From Strigamia acuminata (lineage: Eukaryota > Arthropoda > Chilopoda > Geophilomorpha > Linotaeniidae): a DNA stretch of 64,000 nt. Positions 1 through 12,418 of this stretch are shown piece after piece. Location of the stretch: NCBI GenBank assembly GCA_949358305.1, contig OX442319.1, positions 2,728,001 to 2,792,000 of the forward strand, read 5' to 3'. Each line of letters starts with the position of its first letter. Position 1 is the first letter of the stretch. The notes beneath the pieces were generated by a model. It was not told the DNA's origin, did no database searches, and saw only the letters and a program-made list of their open reading frames with translations. The translations under genes and the position numbers were made by a program.

Positions 1-407
1 TTCAGCCAAAGAATTTCATCTCACGTTGATGCGTTTAGATTTTTTTTTTTTAAAATAATACGTTGAATTAGTCAAGATAATTATTTACATTAGCTTAGGG
101 AAAAAAAAGTGCTTAGAGACTTAATTGGAAAGTTGGCAAAGTTAAAGTCTGGCAGCTGCAGCAGGTCAATGTTTAGCTTTGTCCAGGGTTAGGAGGAGAA
201 GAGTAAAAAATAAATAAAAATAAAGCGTTGGTATGGATTTACATCGAGTCAAGAATCGTTACACGTGGCTCCATTTCTGATCTATTAATAACGAAAGCAA
301 GTTCTCTGGGTCAGACTAAGATGAAGGTGAATCTCGTCTGTCTCGTGACCTGCATATTCAAATTTTTATACAGAAAGATTGTTTGTGGCATTCCTACAAC
401 TGAGGCT

Positions 408-623
408 CAGAGATCTGCATTGGCGTAAAATCCTTACCCGTTACCCGTCCGTTACCCGTCTCCAAAAAAAATTCTCTACCCTACCCTACCCGTACCCGTT
501 CCTGAACGTGATCACGTGTGCCAGAGATGTGCATTGGCGTAAAAACCGTACCCGTTACCCGCCCTACGGGTACGGGCGGGTACGGGTAGGGTTACGGGTA
601 CGGGTACCCAATGCAGATCTCTG
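408..623. mobile_element. Short hAT-type inverted-repeat element (MITE)
   Basis: The 216-bp element starts CAGAGATCTGCATTGG and ends with the exact inverse, CCAATGCAGATCTCTG. It is bounded on both sides by the same 8 bp, CTGAGGCT (400-407 and 624-631), as expected of hAT transposition. The interior is built from short runs of ACCCGTT and ACGGGT, so it can fold on itself. It has no coding capacity, so any mobility would need a transposase in trans. The family assignment rests on the CAG-starting ends and the 8-bp duplication. Confidence 0.8.
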
Positions 624-2346
624 CTGAGGCTCTACTACAATGATTTGGTACACTGCTAATTGGAATAATAAAATGTTCATATCAATTAGTTTGTGATAAT
701 GTTGATTTGGTATCACTTCCTATCAAGAGCAATAGAAACCTTGACTCAGCAAGACCTCTTTTGACAAAGCGATACTATTGGGATAGACTGTTTATGATAC
801 ACGAGTGTGATTGAACGTATAGCAAGTATTAATTAGGCACAACACAGTTTATTGGAGACCGGATGCAATCTCTGGACGTTTATTTCGGGCAATACCCGAC
901 CAAAATCTTTGTGAATGGGTGTTGAGTTGGAATTCATCAGGACTCTGGCAAATGGACATCATCATGTTCGACGTGTCCATTGTTTGAGATTACGGCAAGG
1001 AGGAGTTCAAAATACAAATGCACGCAGGGTGCATCTGCAGATCCCTTGTGACCAACTCGCCACCACCAGTCGGCACTGGCAACATTAAGGAGAGGATCCT
1101 CAGCAGTTCCTACGGAGTACCGTCAGACGGAGTTGCGTCCAGATTGGAGCCAATCAGGACAGAGGATTCTGCAAGGTGTCAGTCTGTGGTTTGACCGCCA
1201 CGACCGACTTTGCTACACATAAAGCGATGACAATACCAATAACTGGCGAGATCCGTTGGGCCGTGCTGCAAGGCAAGGCGTGGTATAAGATAACCGACCA
1301 CGCTGCCCATGTGGCCTTTGGCCAAAGGCCACATGGTCAGGGGTTGGTCTGGGTTGGGTTGCTGAAGGGCAACCCAACAACCAAGGCAATAACACGACAA
1401 CACACTAACCCCTAGGTAACCATGGCAATAAAGAATATCAATCCTAAACTGTGTGTTTCTGTAACCGTGAATGGTGTCCAAACGCCCATGGTCCTCCCCT
1501 GACCATGAGGCGACCGACTGCCACTCACACCTGGTTGGTAGAAGATTGAAAGAGTGAACGAGTGAAAGATTGCAAGTTAACTTCGGGTAGTACTAGGGAT
1601 TGGTAGCTATCGCTATTCGCTAGTGGTGTCGTGGAATACCTCGACATGATGGAAGGGGAAACTGCCATGGTGGCGATGACTCCGGACGACCTAAGACATG
1701 TTGTAATAATGAATGGCACACGTAAGTGGTGATTGTAAATTGAAAAGTGATACAAGGGTTAATATAACATTAAATGCCAATTGCTGATTGGTTCAAACAA
1801 ATAATCCTTTGGTCACGTGTAATGTCTTGTTATCAGAACTGGGGATGACCAATAACACATTGGCAGTCGGTAAATCTTCAACAAAACAAAGATGTCACAT
1901 ATTGCTCGATGTAGTACAGTCGTGGTCATAAAAATTGTCCAAATCCAGCTTGAAGCTCACCTGCTCGAATGAGCGTTTTTGGTTGTATCCACCAGGTAGT
2001 ACAAAACTTACTGATATGTTGTGACAAATTGACATTTATATTTTATTAATCACCTTTTATATTATGAGTTTAGATGATTGTTTGGCTACCCTGCAGTACC
2101 ATAACCGATTATTATTTCTAAAAATTGTGAATTTTTTTTCGAGATTTTTTAGTTTGTATTAAAATTTCTTTAAATTGTGATGAGAAAATTTAATCAAAAT
2201 TTAAACAGCAAAATTTGAATTTATTTCTATATAAAAAAAAGGAACAACATGAATTCGATTTTTACATCTAAGGTAAACACTTTCACGGTTGAAACAGTAA
2301 TATTAATCAATTAATCAACTTAAAACACAGATTAAAACGCAATAAA
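624..2346. other. Intergenic stretch without a recognisable gene
   Basis: No exon-like reading frame, RNA gene or complete transposon was recognised here. The one distinct structure is a perfect 30-bp palindrome at 1307-1336, centred on TTTGGCCAAA, within a somewhat GC-richer patch (about 1180-1420). Open frames on both strands across this patch are short and resemble nothing known to me. Confidence 0.5.
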
Positions 2347-5257
2347 CTATTTAGACGACAAACTACTGCGCAGAGTCCATATTTTCACAAGCCCGTCATT
2401 GTCACCAGACATGAGAAAATGAGCATGCTCATGAAATGCAACTACGTTGACACTCGAACTGTGTTCGCCGAGAATATGCATCTGAAATCCGCCAATTATT
2501 CCACAACATCATTAATTCATTACCAAACAGCTCACCTGTTTGTTCCCCAACTCGAAAGCTCTTACGAACGTATCGTTGCAAGCCATAATCACTAGACTTC
2601 CTAAAAAAAAAAACTCCGCCACCAAACGACATAAATATCACTCATCACCACATTACCTGCTGGATCAAATTTCAGTTCGTTAATAAATGCGGTCGGACCG
2701 ATGTCAATGGTGTGAATTAACGAATTTGTGCGGATATCCCACATCTTTAGGTTCCCAGTGGCATCCCCAGACGCCACCGTGTCCCCCTAAAACCCCCAAT
2801 ACGTACAACGTATGTAAAAATTTGAAATTTTGTGAAAAATTTGCTTCTCTTTTACTCTTAAATTGAAGTTAGCTGTCGTTACAGAACTAGTGTGGCCGGA
2901 CAAAGTTTGCCCACGAAATCCCTGAATTTATGGGTAAAATTGACACGAGTGAAAACCAAAGTGGAAAATTCGTTCAAACCGTTCGAGCGTCCCACAGGCC
3001 AACAGTTTTATCCGAAGATGCGGATAAAAGTATGTTGGAATAGCTGAGAAATTCGATGCTGTTTACGCTGTCTTTGTGACCGCGAAGAGTCAAGCGACAT
3101 CGAACACTACAAAGTGTGGAATCAAATCAAATCAAATAAAGAAAAATAGTCCCGAAATCAACCTATTTAAATCCCAAATTCGGATGGTGCAATCCATGGA
3201 ACAGGAAGCTACAAAATCGCCACAATTGTGCCAATGAGAACGCCACACTGCGAGCTGATGGTCAGTAAACGTGTGCAAACATTTTCCACTTCCCAACTCC
3301 CATATTTTGACAGTGCAGTCACCGCTTGTCGTAGCCAAGTAAGCGCCCCTAGAGTAAATTTTAGTGATATAACCTAGAGTAAATTTTAGTGATATACTCT
3401 GGTTCACTATAAGTTGGGCCTATTTTCCATTGGCTGAGCCTCATTACTCCTAACTATGGACTGTGTGCTACCACCAGAAAAAGTTTTTGTTTTCAATTTT
3501 TTTGATTATTTTAATAATTGAAATGATGTAATGTTATTTGTATTTTATAAGAAAATGTTTTTTCAATTCATAAAATACAGATTTATGCTGTTTTTATTTC
3601 AATATTCATGTTTATTCAGTTTATTGCTTGCTTTGTCAGGAAAGCAAACAATTTCCTAATTTTTTTATTGGTTGTTTTGTCTGGAAAGCAATCAAAATGT
3701 CAGCCAATGTTTTGATCTATTCTTTGCAGGGGCAGATCTACATCAGGGCAAATAGGGCTTGAGCCCAGGGCCCCCAAATCCTAGGGGGCTCCTAAGACAA
3801 CGACGCAATGTACTAGTATGTTATGTTTTAAGAAGCAATAAAACGTGTAAGTGTAAAAATAATATCGGTTTTTGTGTCATTTGACATCCTTTGGCGTCGT
3901 CTTGACATTTTTTACGTCATTGAGCATCTTTGATGTCATTTAGTGGTTTCCGGAACGGAAACTGCTGTATTTACGTCATTGTATCTATTTAACTACATAA
4001 ATTGATAAAGGGGCCCCGAAAAAACCTCAAGCCAAGGGTCCCCAAAAAGCTAGATCCGCTCCTGATTCTTTGGTTATCACTACACAAGTGAAAAGGCTCA
4101 ACCAATGGAAAATAGGCCCAACTTATAGTGAGCCAGAGTATTGTGCAACATCTTACTTTGGACTGATTTCACAGTCAGACAGCCAGTCGCAGTGCCCTTT
4201 TCCGGTCAGAACTGACTCTCCGAAAGGTACTGGCCACAATTTCCAAGTGAAATCGTCACTCGCAGTGACAAATAAATTGTCTTCGTTGTGTATCGCGAGG
4301 CTGATTGGTGATTAAAGTGTGAATAAGTGGAATAAAGTGGCAGGAAGGGAGTGAAACTTGCCCAGTTATGGCGAAAGAGTGCGCGTAGAAATTAAAGGCC
4401 GGTGTGAAATCTTCTTTCTTGTAGGAAACGTTTTTGAACTTCGCCAAAGCTGGATTGAAACCTTCATCCACGGGGAATATCGAATCCTGTAAAGCAATCA
4501 GCGGTAATAGAAAATAACGCCAATTTTTCTTCATTTTGTTACATCCACTTGGGCATCCGCTTGTTTGTCTTCGGCGGCCGTCACATCTTGCGAATGGACA
4601 CTCGTGAAGCGATTACCATCAGCTAAGCGCACAAACAAACTGGAATTTAACTATTATTAAGGAAATTTTATCGAAACAATTTACTAGCGCCTTTATTCTT
4701 AAGGACGGCCTGCATGTTGACCATCTTCGTGTTCATCTGCTCTTTCTCCATCGCGAGCAAAACGCGATCTCGAAATGCTTTCTCGTACTGTTGTTGCATC
4801 GCTTTCAACGTGGGTTCGTATTCGGAATAATGCTTCTGGATTCTTAAGTAGAATTATTAAAACATAAATAAAATAAATTACAACTCTTTGCGAAGAATTA
4901 CTCCTCAATTTTAGCTAAGAGTTTATTCTTCTCTTGGACGACTCTTCGGTGATGCATGCGGTGGTAATCTCGTTCTTTGCACACTTTGTTGAATTTCTCT
5001 TTAAACTTCCTGCGGAAAATTGCAAAAATATATATATTTTTTTTTAAATGAGACCAAACTCTTACTCGGCAGACGCTCGGAATTTTTGGATGTCCGATTC
5101 CAAGGCGATTGATTTGTTCTCGAGTTCCATACAACGTACGTGCATGTCGGGGACGAAATGCTCGCCTTGTGCGTTTAATAATCCTCGCTCGTTTCTTTCG
5201 TACCTTATTTAAAGATGAAATAAAATTGAGAAGATTTATATTTCAGCTCTCAACATA

Positions 5258-5299
<42 letters not shown>

Positions 5300-5821
5300 C
5301 TTGCCATTCAGTTTCAAAACAATCCAACGTTTGCGTCAGTCCCATTTTAAACATGTAATTTCGGATGAAATCATCGGTCGATTCGATCGATTGGACAGTG
5401 GGAAGGATTTCCACTTGAACTTCCTGCGTGTCCAACAGCTCCTCCTGGGTTCTCTTTTCCTCAATATCTCGAATCTTTTTCGCCATCATATCCAAATCTT
5501 CTTCTTCGTCGTCTGTATTTTAGAAATAAAATGTATAGGCAGCGTTGATTTGAACAATTCATCTTCTCACCTGATAAACTTAATGAAATCATGTCCTTTA
5601 ATTCATCCGAATCGTCCGCAAACACAACGTCGAGATGAAGTATATTTTTGCTCGCTGGTGTTGCATCTGTGAGAGCTAAATAGTTAGTTTAGAAATGGAA
5701 TTGAATAAACTCACTGAAATTTTATTTTAGCATCACCTGCATTTGCTGTTGCATTGACGGGCGTGTGACTTGCAGATGTGTCGGTTATGGTTTTGTGTAT
5801 TATCGGGAGAAGATGATCCAT
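2347..5821 (-). CDS. SPAG16: SPAG16/PF20-like axonemal WD40 protein, complete, 15 exons
   Basis: This encodes the orthologue of SPAG16 (PF20 of Chlamydomonas), a central-apparatus protein of motile cilia and sperm flagella. Coding exons on the minus strand, 5' to 3': 5821-5737, 5666-5571, 5512-5305, 5203-5066, 5009-4902, 4842-4685, 4622-4543, 4486-4362, 4300-4157, 3348-3163, 3106-2980, 2921-2856, 2786-2657, 2600-2536, 2481-2347. They total 1851 nt, or 616 residues, close to the vertebrate length of about 630. The N-terminal half is charged and coiled-coil-like and carries the family hallmark RDYHRMHHRRVVQEKNKL near residue 185. The C-terminal half is a run of WD40 repeats (e.g. TSGDCTVKIWELG and CSMDCTIRIWDLN) ending KIWTLRSSLSSK. 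The start is the first ATG before the conserved acidic region. Introns after exon 3 and exon 8 use GC donors (GCAAGT); with them, frame and homology fit exactly. A nested transposon sits in the 3349-4156 intron. Confidence 0.93.
3397..4138. mobile_element. TA-flanked inverted-repeat element inside a SPAG16 intron
   Basis: The ends are near-perfect inverted repeats of about 46 bp, beginning CTCTGGTTCACTATAAG on the left and CTCTGGCTCACTATAAG on the inverted right. A TA dinucleotide lies directly outside each end (3395-3396, 4139-4140), which fits Tc1/mariner-like insertion. The interior does not code for a transposase. A second element (3727-4064) is inserted within it, so this insertion is the older of the two. 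It lies just beyond the 3' splice site of the SPAG16 exon at 3163-3348 and does not disturb the coding frame. Confidence 0.75.
3727..4064. mobile_element. hAT-type MITE nested in the 3397-4138 element
   Basis: This 338-bp element has ends CAGGGGCAGATCTA and TAGATCCGCTCCTG and perfect 8-bp target duplications ATTCTTTG at 3719-3726 and 4065-4072. Subterminal blocks match two other copies in the window (11745-11931 and 27918-28124): a stretch containing GGGCCCCCAAATTCTAGGGG on one side and GGGGCCCCGAAAAAACCTCA on the other, so the three form one family. This copy is the longest and most diverged. It does not encode a protein. Confidence 0.85.
5258..5299. repeat. ATCT/GATA microsatellite abutting a splice donor
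   Basis: About ten tandem ATCT units (GATA on the minus strand) start only a few bases inside the SPAG16 intron that follows exon 3. The repeat runs directly on from the GC donor sequence GCAAGTAGATAG, so part of the donor context is built from the repeat. Confidence 0.9.
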
Positions 5822-6859
5822 TTCAAGATTAGTTTTATCGTTTCGATGAGTAGATTTATCGTTTCAAAGAGTACCTAGATTTATCGAACACGTTTATTGT
5901 TGTTGCGACTGCTTTTTCTTTGTTATCTGACGTAGTACGGTAGTCGTATAATATGTGCGAATCAAATGATGACAGACAAAATGACTCAAATGTAGCATAT
6001 TGGTTGTTTATGATTTCTTTTTAAAATGCAGGCTTCGAGTCAGAGCCGGTTCAGACTGAGGGACCCTACACTTTCAGATTTCTAAGAAAATTTGATGATT
6101 TTTGAATGAAAAATTCTTTTGGTGGATCGGCGCCACTAATAACTTTTTCTCAAGGTCCCGCAAAACCTCCAGCGGGCCATGCATTGCAATGTAATGAAGT
6201 ATTTTTAATTCGTGCAATCAAGAAGCAACTCCAAAAGATTCAATTTTTATTTTTTCCTTACAAATTGTCAACAGTGTTTTTCTGTATCACTATTTTACCA
6301 TTTTCCGGTTGTTATTGCCAGAAAAGACGACCTTGCTGACGTCACGATGACTGGCGCCCTCTACAATCACTCGTAACTTGTTAAAAGTAGTGGCAATGAC
6401 GCAATGTTTTAAGCAAAGTGAAATTTTTTCAATTTAAAATTATTTTCCAATTACCATCGCGTGTAATTTAATTTTTTTCAAATACAATAAAGATAAGGCA
6501 TACTCAAGCCCATCATAACCAAAAGGCCCGTGCGTAGCCTTTTAATATCCAAATTCGCCGCAGCTGTCGCACCATCAGCATTGGGATTTGTTCTGTCTCG
6601 GTTTTCAATCAAGACGGTGGGCGATTTACGGAATTATCTACCCGTTGTGATAAGTGGGAAATTACTCAATCGCTATTAATCACGCATCTCCAATCAGCCA
6701 CGGATGACTCGATCCAACGTATGAAAACTTCAGCCCGGATCCTTTAGGCAGTTTTCGGTGTAAAGAGACGGTAGAAATCCGGGTGTATTTTTACACTTTA
6801 GCCTTTTTGTGTGGCGCTCGCGAGTCCGCACTTCGCTCTCTGGTATTTCCTTATTCAAC
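5822..6859. promoter_or_regulatory. Divergent intergenic region between SPAG16 and drk
   Basis: About 1 kb separates the SPAG16 start (minus strand) from the drk start (plus strand), so both 5' control regions must lie here unless there are remote elements. No clear TATA box was recognised. An in-frame upstream ATG at 6809 precedes the drk start. The region is AT-rich and shows no coding exon. Its promoter function is inferred from gene orientation only. Confidence 0.5.
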
Positions 6860-8400
<1,541 letters not shown>

Positions 8401-9710
8401 TGAGGTGTAATCAAAAAAAAATATTATTTCAGGGTAATTCATTAATACAAACCACTCGAATGCGAGGAAATGTCGTCAGGTGGCCCCAAATTTCGAACAA
8501 TTTCTTGAAATTAGATATTTTTTTTCTTTCTCTTTAAATTATAGGGATATATAAGTTAAGTTCTTGTGTTTTTTTACAAGGGGCACAAAATGATTTTTCT
8601 TTTAAGTGTATAATGAAATCCACAGCTCGTTAATTTGCCGTCAACAGTGGAGACATTTATAACTACTGATGTGTGCAATTCATGGTCAATTCTCTTTGAT
8701 CTGTGTCATTTAAAGGAGGTGAAGTTCAGCTTGAGTTCTATGGTTTTGTTGCTCAATTTAATTTTTTTTTTTTTAAAGAAAGGTCAGCAATTTTTTTTTT
8801 TTTTTTTTTTAGTTTTTAGTTTTACATTTATTATTGTCTATTTTTGCTGTAGAAAAAGGGTTATTTGTGTTATTTGTAATTAAAATAATTTTATTTGGCA
8901 CTGGGTCAAATAATTCATTCGAAGTCTCCCGAAGTTTGGATGATACTGCACTGGATTGGTATATCGAGGGTATTTTTAAGGACATAAACTTTTTTCTCAT
9001 TAACAGGTATTATATGTGGTTTAATGTACTAGTAGTTAATGTATCTATAATAATTAATTATTATTATTTAGTGATGAAATTTTGCTATTAACATGCCAGA
9101 TCAAGTTGCATTTATAATTGTGTAAAAAGAAATTGATTAATGTATTAATTTGTTGTTTTTCCTTCTTGTTTCTTTTTTATTTTTCTCTAAAAAAGTGCCA
9201 TAATATTGAGTTGCACAATGGAAATGTACGAAAAGCCAATTTTGTAACTGCAAGTATTTTTTGAAAAAAAAGGTGTGTAAATAGAAGCGGAGCAGGTTTA
9301 TAACATTTGTAACTAGGATTTATACATAAACAGGAAAGGAAATGTCATACTAAGTATAGACCCTTTTGTTTGGATTTATGATAAGAAAAGGTTATTATGA
9401 TTTACTTTGCGCTAAGCGAAGATGAATTTCGTGTACCTCGAATTTTCTTGAACTTTATGTTAAACAATTGTGTTTTCTCACAAAAATTAACAAAAATAAA
9501 TAATATGCTTTAAATATTGGATCGCTTAAGTAGCAGTACTGTTTAATAGGAATATATTCCATTGAATTGTTTTTTACTCTTATCAATTGACCATGTTTAC
9601 ATGCCAAACAATAGCTCAGTTTATTTTTAATTGTGGCAATACTTTTTTTTTAGTATGAGCTAAAATAAGTGGAATTTATCGATAAATGGAAATAGCCAAG
9701 GTGGTTTTTT
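8401..9710. other. drk 3' untranslated and flanking region
   Basis: No coding exon is visible downstream of the drk stop. The stretch is AT-rich with long T runs (about 8760-8810). An AATAAA hexamer near 9496 is a candidate polyadenylation signal, but other AT-rich hexamers exist and the transcript end cannot be fixed by reading alone. Confidence 0.45.
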
Positions 9711-10094
9711 CCTTACCGTAAATGCTCTAATACAACACGGGTGTTCTATTGACAAAACAGAGTGGTTTAGTGTTCTTGATCAATTTAGACATTGAATTCA
9801 GTCGTTTTGATCATTTTAGACCATAAATTCAGTCGTTTTGATCATTTTAGACCATAAATTTAGTCGTTTTGATCATTTTAGACCATAAATTCAGTCGTTT
9901 TGATCATTTTAGACATTGAATTTAGTCGTTTTGATCATTTTAGACATTGAATTCAGTCGTTTTGATCATTTTAGACATTAAATTCAGTCGTTTTGATCAT
10001 TTTAGACCGTAAATTCAGTCGTTTTGATCATTTTAGACATTAAATTCAGTCGTTTTGGTCAATTTAGACTTGCGTTGTATTAGAGAATTTAAGG
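9711..10094. mobile_element. Inverted-repeat element carrying a 31-bp tandem array
   Basis: The outer ends are inverted repeats: AAATGCTCTAATACAAC near 9720-9736 and GTTGTATTAGAGAATTT near 10074-10090. Between them (about 9787-10068) lie roughly nine tandem copies of a 31-bp unit, consensus TTCAGTCGTTTTGATCATTT followed by TAGACATTAAA, with a few substitutions such as ACCATAAA. Short terminal repeats around a minisatellite resemble satellite-bearing MITEs known from other invertebrates. No coding capacity is seen and no target duplication was identified with confidence. Confidence 0.7.
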
Positions 10095-11204
10095 TATACA
10101 TTTATTTTTTTAAATTTAGATGGTGTCATCAGTTGTTTGGAATTTCATGGATATATCATGACAAACACTAATAATTATGAATTGGAATGCTCTCCTACCA
10201 AGTCGGTGTTTTAATGCTGTATTAGGGCATGTGTGTACAGCTAAATTGGGATGTGCTGACTTCACAATGCAGCAGCCTCCATGCAGTTTTTTGGCATTCA
10301 AACGGAACCAAGTTTTTTTATTTTTGTTTTTTTTTTGGTTTTCTTTTTTTGAATTGTAATTCAATCATCTGGATAATGTTTGGCATGTAAATGATATTGT
10401 TTCTCTGTTTGTTGAGGACAGAAAAAGCCGGAATCTCTTAGCAATTGGGAAAAAAAAAGATGTGATAAATGATTTTTGGTTTTACACCTTAATTGCTTGT
10501 ATAAACATGAGCAGGAAACTGGTTTCTTCACTGGTTTGTCTACAATGTGCGTAGTGTATAAAAAAAATGTGTATTATCCCTGGGTGGGTGTGTAAAATAA
10601 TGCATATTGTTGATGAATACGGGTTAGAATTCATTGAATAATGTGTGTTGATGGAATGGGGGATATAACTTAGAGATTTGACGCATTGTTGTTGCAAAAA
10701 TATCTTGAATAGCCAACTTGTAGCTTAAATGAAAGACATGTTAAGAAATAAATATCATAATTGTTTTGTACAGTATTATTGTTGACGATTGTTGCATGGA
10801 GAGGCAATAGTGAGAGTTATGAACAAAGACAAATTATTGTATTCTTGTATTAGAAAATTCATTTTGGTTTTGCTTTTATTTTTGTGGATGAAATTTCCCC
10901 CTGTGGAGAGTCTTGAATTTTATTTTAAATTTCTTGTAATTAAAATTGTGCTAAAATAGACGGAAATTTGCACGGATGTTTGGTAAAAGAATTTCTGAGA
11001 CTGGAAATGCTATTTGTGAATACCACTGTTTACTGTAATAAATTTTGTCTGGCCAAACTGTTTTCCATTTACAGAATTAAGTTTGAAATATGAATGAATT
11101 CAAGAGGTGCGTTCAAAATGGTTAAGCAAATATTTAAAGTTTGCTTAAATGAATAAAATTAAGTGAAATAAGTAAAATAAATGACTTATTATTCAAATAA
11201 AATA
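10095..11204. other. AT-rich intergenic stretch, no gene recognised
   Basis: Only short open frames with biased composition occur. I found no exon-like blocks, RNA gene or clear terminal repeats here. Confidence 0.5.
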
Positions 11205-11414
11205 CAGGTCGAATCTTGCTGTTACGAACAGGTCGAGGGAGATAAAAGTTGTGCGTAATAACGAGGAATTCGTTATAAAGGTGTTCGTAATAGGTTAAAA
11301 TGACTAAACAGTGTGAAAAAATGTACCACAGGAAGGTATTTGCTAGGTACAGAAATGTAAGGGTGTTCAACTGAGCATGTGCAAATGGTTTCACTGTTCC
11401 TAAAAGATAAGTTA

Positions 11415-11684
11415 GGGGCCGTCCATAAATTACGTAACGCAAAATTTGGGATTTTTAGACCCCTCCCCCTCCTCTGTAACATGGTTGTAATAACAAATTC
11501 TCGAATCCCCCACCCCCTAATTACGTAACAAAACTGAAATCCCCCTCCCCCAATTTTTCAAAAATTTATATAAGAAATGATTATATTTTGATCATTTAAA
11601 ATTTAATTTTTTTTTTACATGGAACGTAACAAAATTTGAAGCCCCCCCGCCCCTTGATGCGTTACATAATTTATGGATGGCCCC
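11415..11684. mobile_element. MITE with GGGGCCGTCCATAAATTACG ends, TTA target
   Basis: The 270-bp element starts GGGGCCGTCCATAAATTACG and ends with the near-exact inverse, TAATTTATGGATGGCCCC. The trinucleotide TTA is duplicated immediately outside (11412-11414, 11685-11687). A 3-bp TTA/TAA target is characteristic of PIF/Harbinger-type transposons, so this is probably a non-autonomous member. Long C-rich and T-rich tracts occupy the interior. Confidence 0.75.
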
Positions 11685-11744
11685 TTAAGGAAAATAAATG
11701 AGAGTTTGCAGCAGGTAAGTTTCCCTTATAATTACAGTCGAGTC

Positions 11745-11931
11745 CAGGGGCGGATCTACATAGGGGCTAATGGGGCTTGAGCCCCGGGCCCCCAAATTCT
11801 AGGGGGCCCCCAAGATGCAGGGCCATTAACTAAAAAACAAAAAAAGAAGAAAGGTTGCTATTAAAAATTTCGAAAAGGGGCCCCGAAAAAACCTCAAGCC
11901 CCGGGCCCCCGAAAAGCTAGATCCGCCCCTG
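11745..11931. mobile_element. hAT-type MITE, same family as 3727-4064
   Basis: This 187-bp element has ends CAGGGGCGGATCTA and TAGATCCGCCCCTG and perfect 8-bp duplications GTCGAGTC at 11737-11744 and 11932-11939. The subterminal GGGCCCCCAAATTCTAGGGG and GGGGCCCCGAAAAAACCTCA blocks are shared with the copies in SPAG16 and ABCC5. It is the most compact copy and probably close to the family consensus. Confidence 0.88.
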
Positions 11932-11946
11932 GTCGAGTCTCAATGA

Positions 11947-12412
11947 GGGGTTTCATTAAATGAGCGATTAGTTGATTGCTTTGATTACTTTGATTAGTTG
12001 ATTACTGGATGTGTCATGTGACTGGATTCAACCAATCCTGAGAATAATCATTTCATCGAATAAGCAACTAATCAAGTAATCATTCCAAACCATGATTTTT
12101 TGCTGATTTTGGGCCGATTATAAGTGCTCTCTCGACTGAAACCAAAATGGCGGCGCCAGACCCGCTTCAACTACACAAGGTCATAATTCAACAAAGTCTG
12201 CTCAGTTTAGGTTAAACTGAACACATGGGGTTGCAATTATTATTTGTAGGAACTTTTTTTTTTTAACAATTGCTACGTATTTAGGTTACAATTTAAACAA
12301 TTCCGCCCATCTTACCAATAATTACATAATCAGATTTTTGTTGGGCCCTCAATAATTGTGTGATTATGATTATTGCAATAATCAACTAAAATCGCTCATT
12401 TCATGAAACCCC
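11947..12412. mobile_element. TIR element with GGGGTTTCATTAAATGAGCG ends
   Basis: The 466-bp element has inverted ends GGGGTTTCATTAAATGAGCG and CGCTCATTTCATGAAACCCC. The interior contains further mirrored pieces (GTTGATTA/TAATCAAC) and a CAAAATGGCGGCG segment, with no reading frame of note. It lies directly beside the related element at 12419. The superfamily cannot be named from the ends. Confidence 0.65.
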
Positions 12413-12418
12413 TTAATA

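Noticed and set aside
408-623. Possible telomere-like repeat because of ACCCGTT/TAGGGTT-like words
   Set aside because: The words are irregular and enclosed in a hAT-type MITE with an 8-bp target duplication, so this is a transposon interior and not a telomeric array.
1176-1481. Open frames on both strands near 1.2-1.5 kb
   Set aside because: They are mutually antisense, short, match no family I recognise, and cross a palindrome. No splice-site support was seen.
10116-10364. Overlapping 82- and 60-codon frames
   Set aside because: They are sense/antisense of the same stretch, end in poly-T/A-coded Lys/Phe runs, and have no homology that I recognise.
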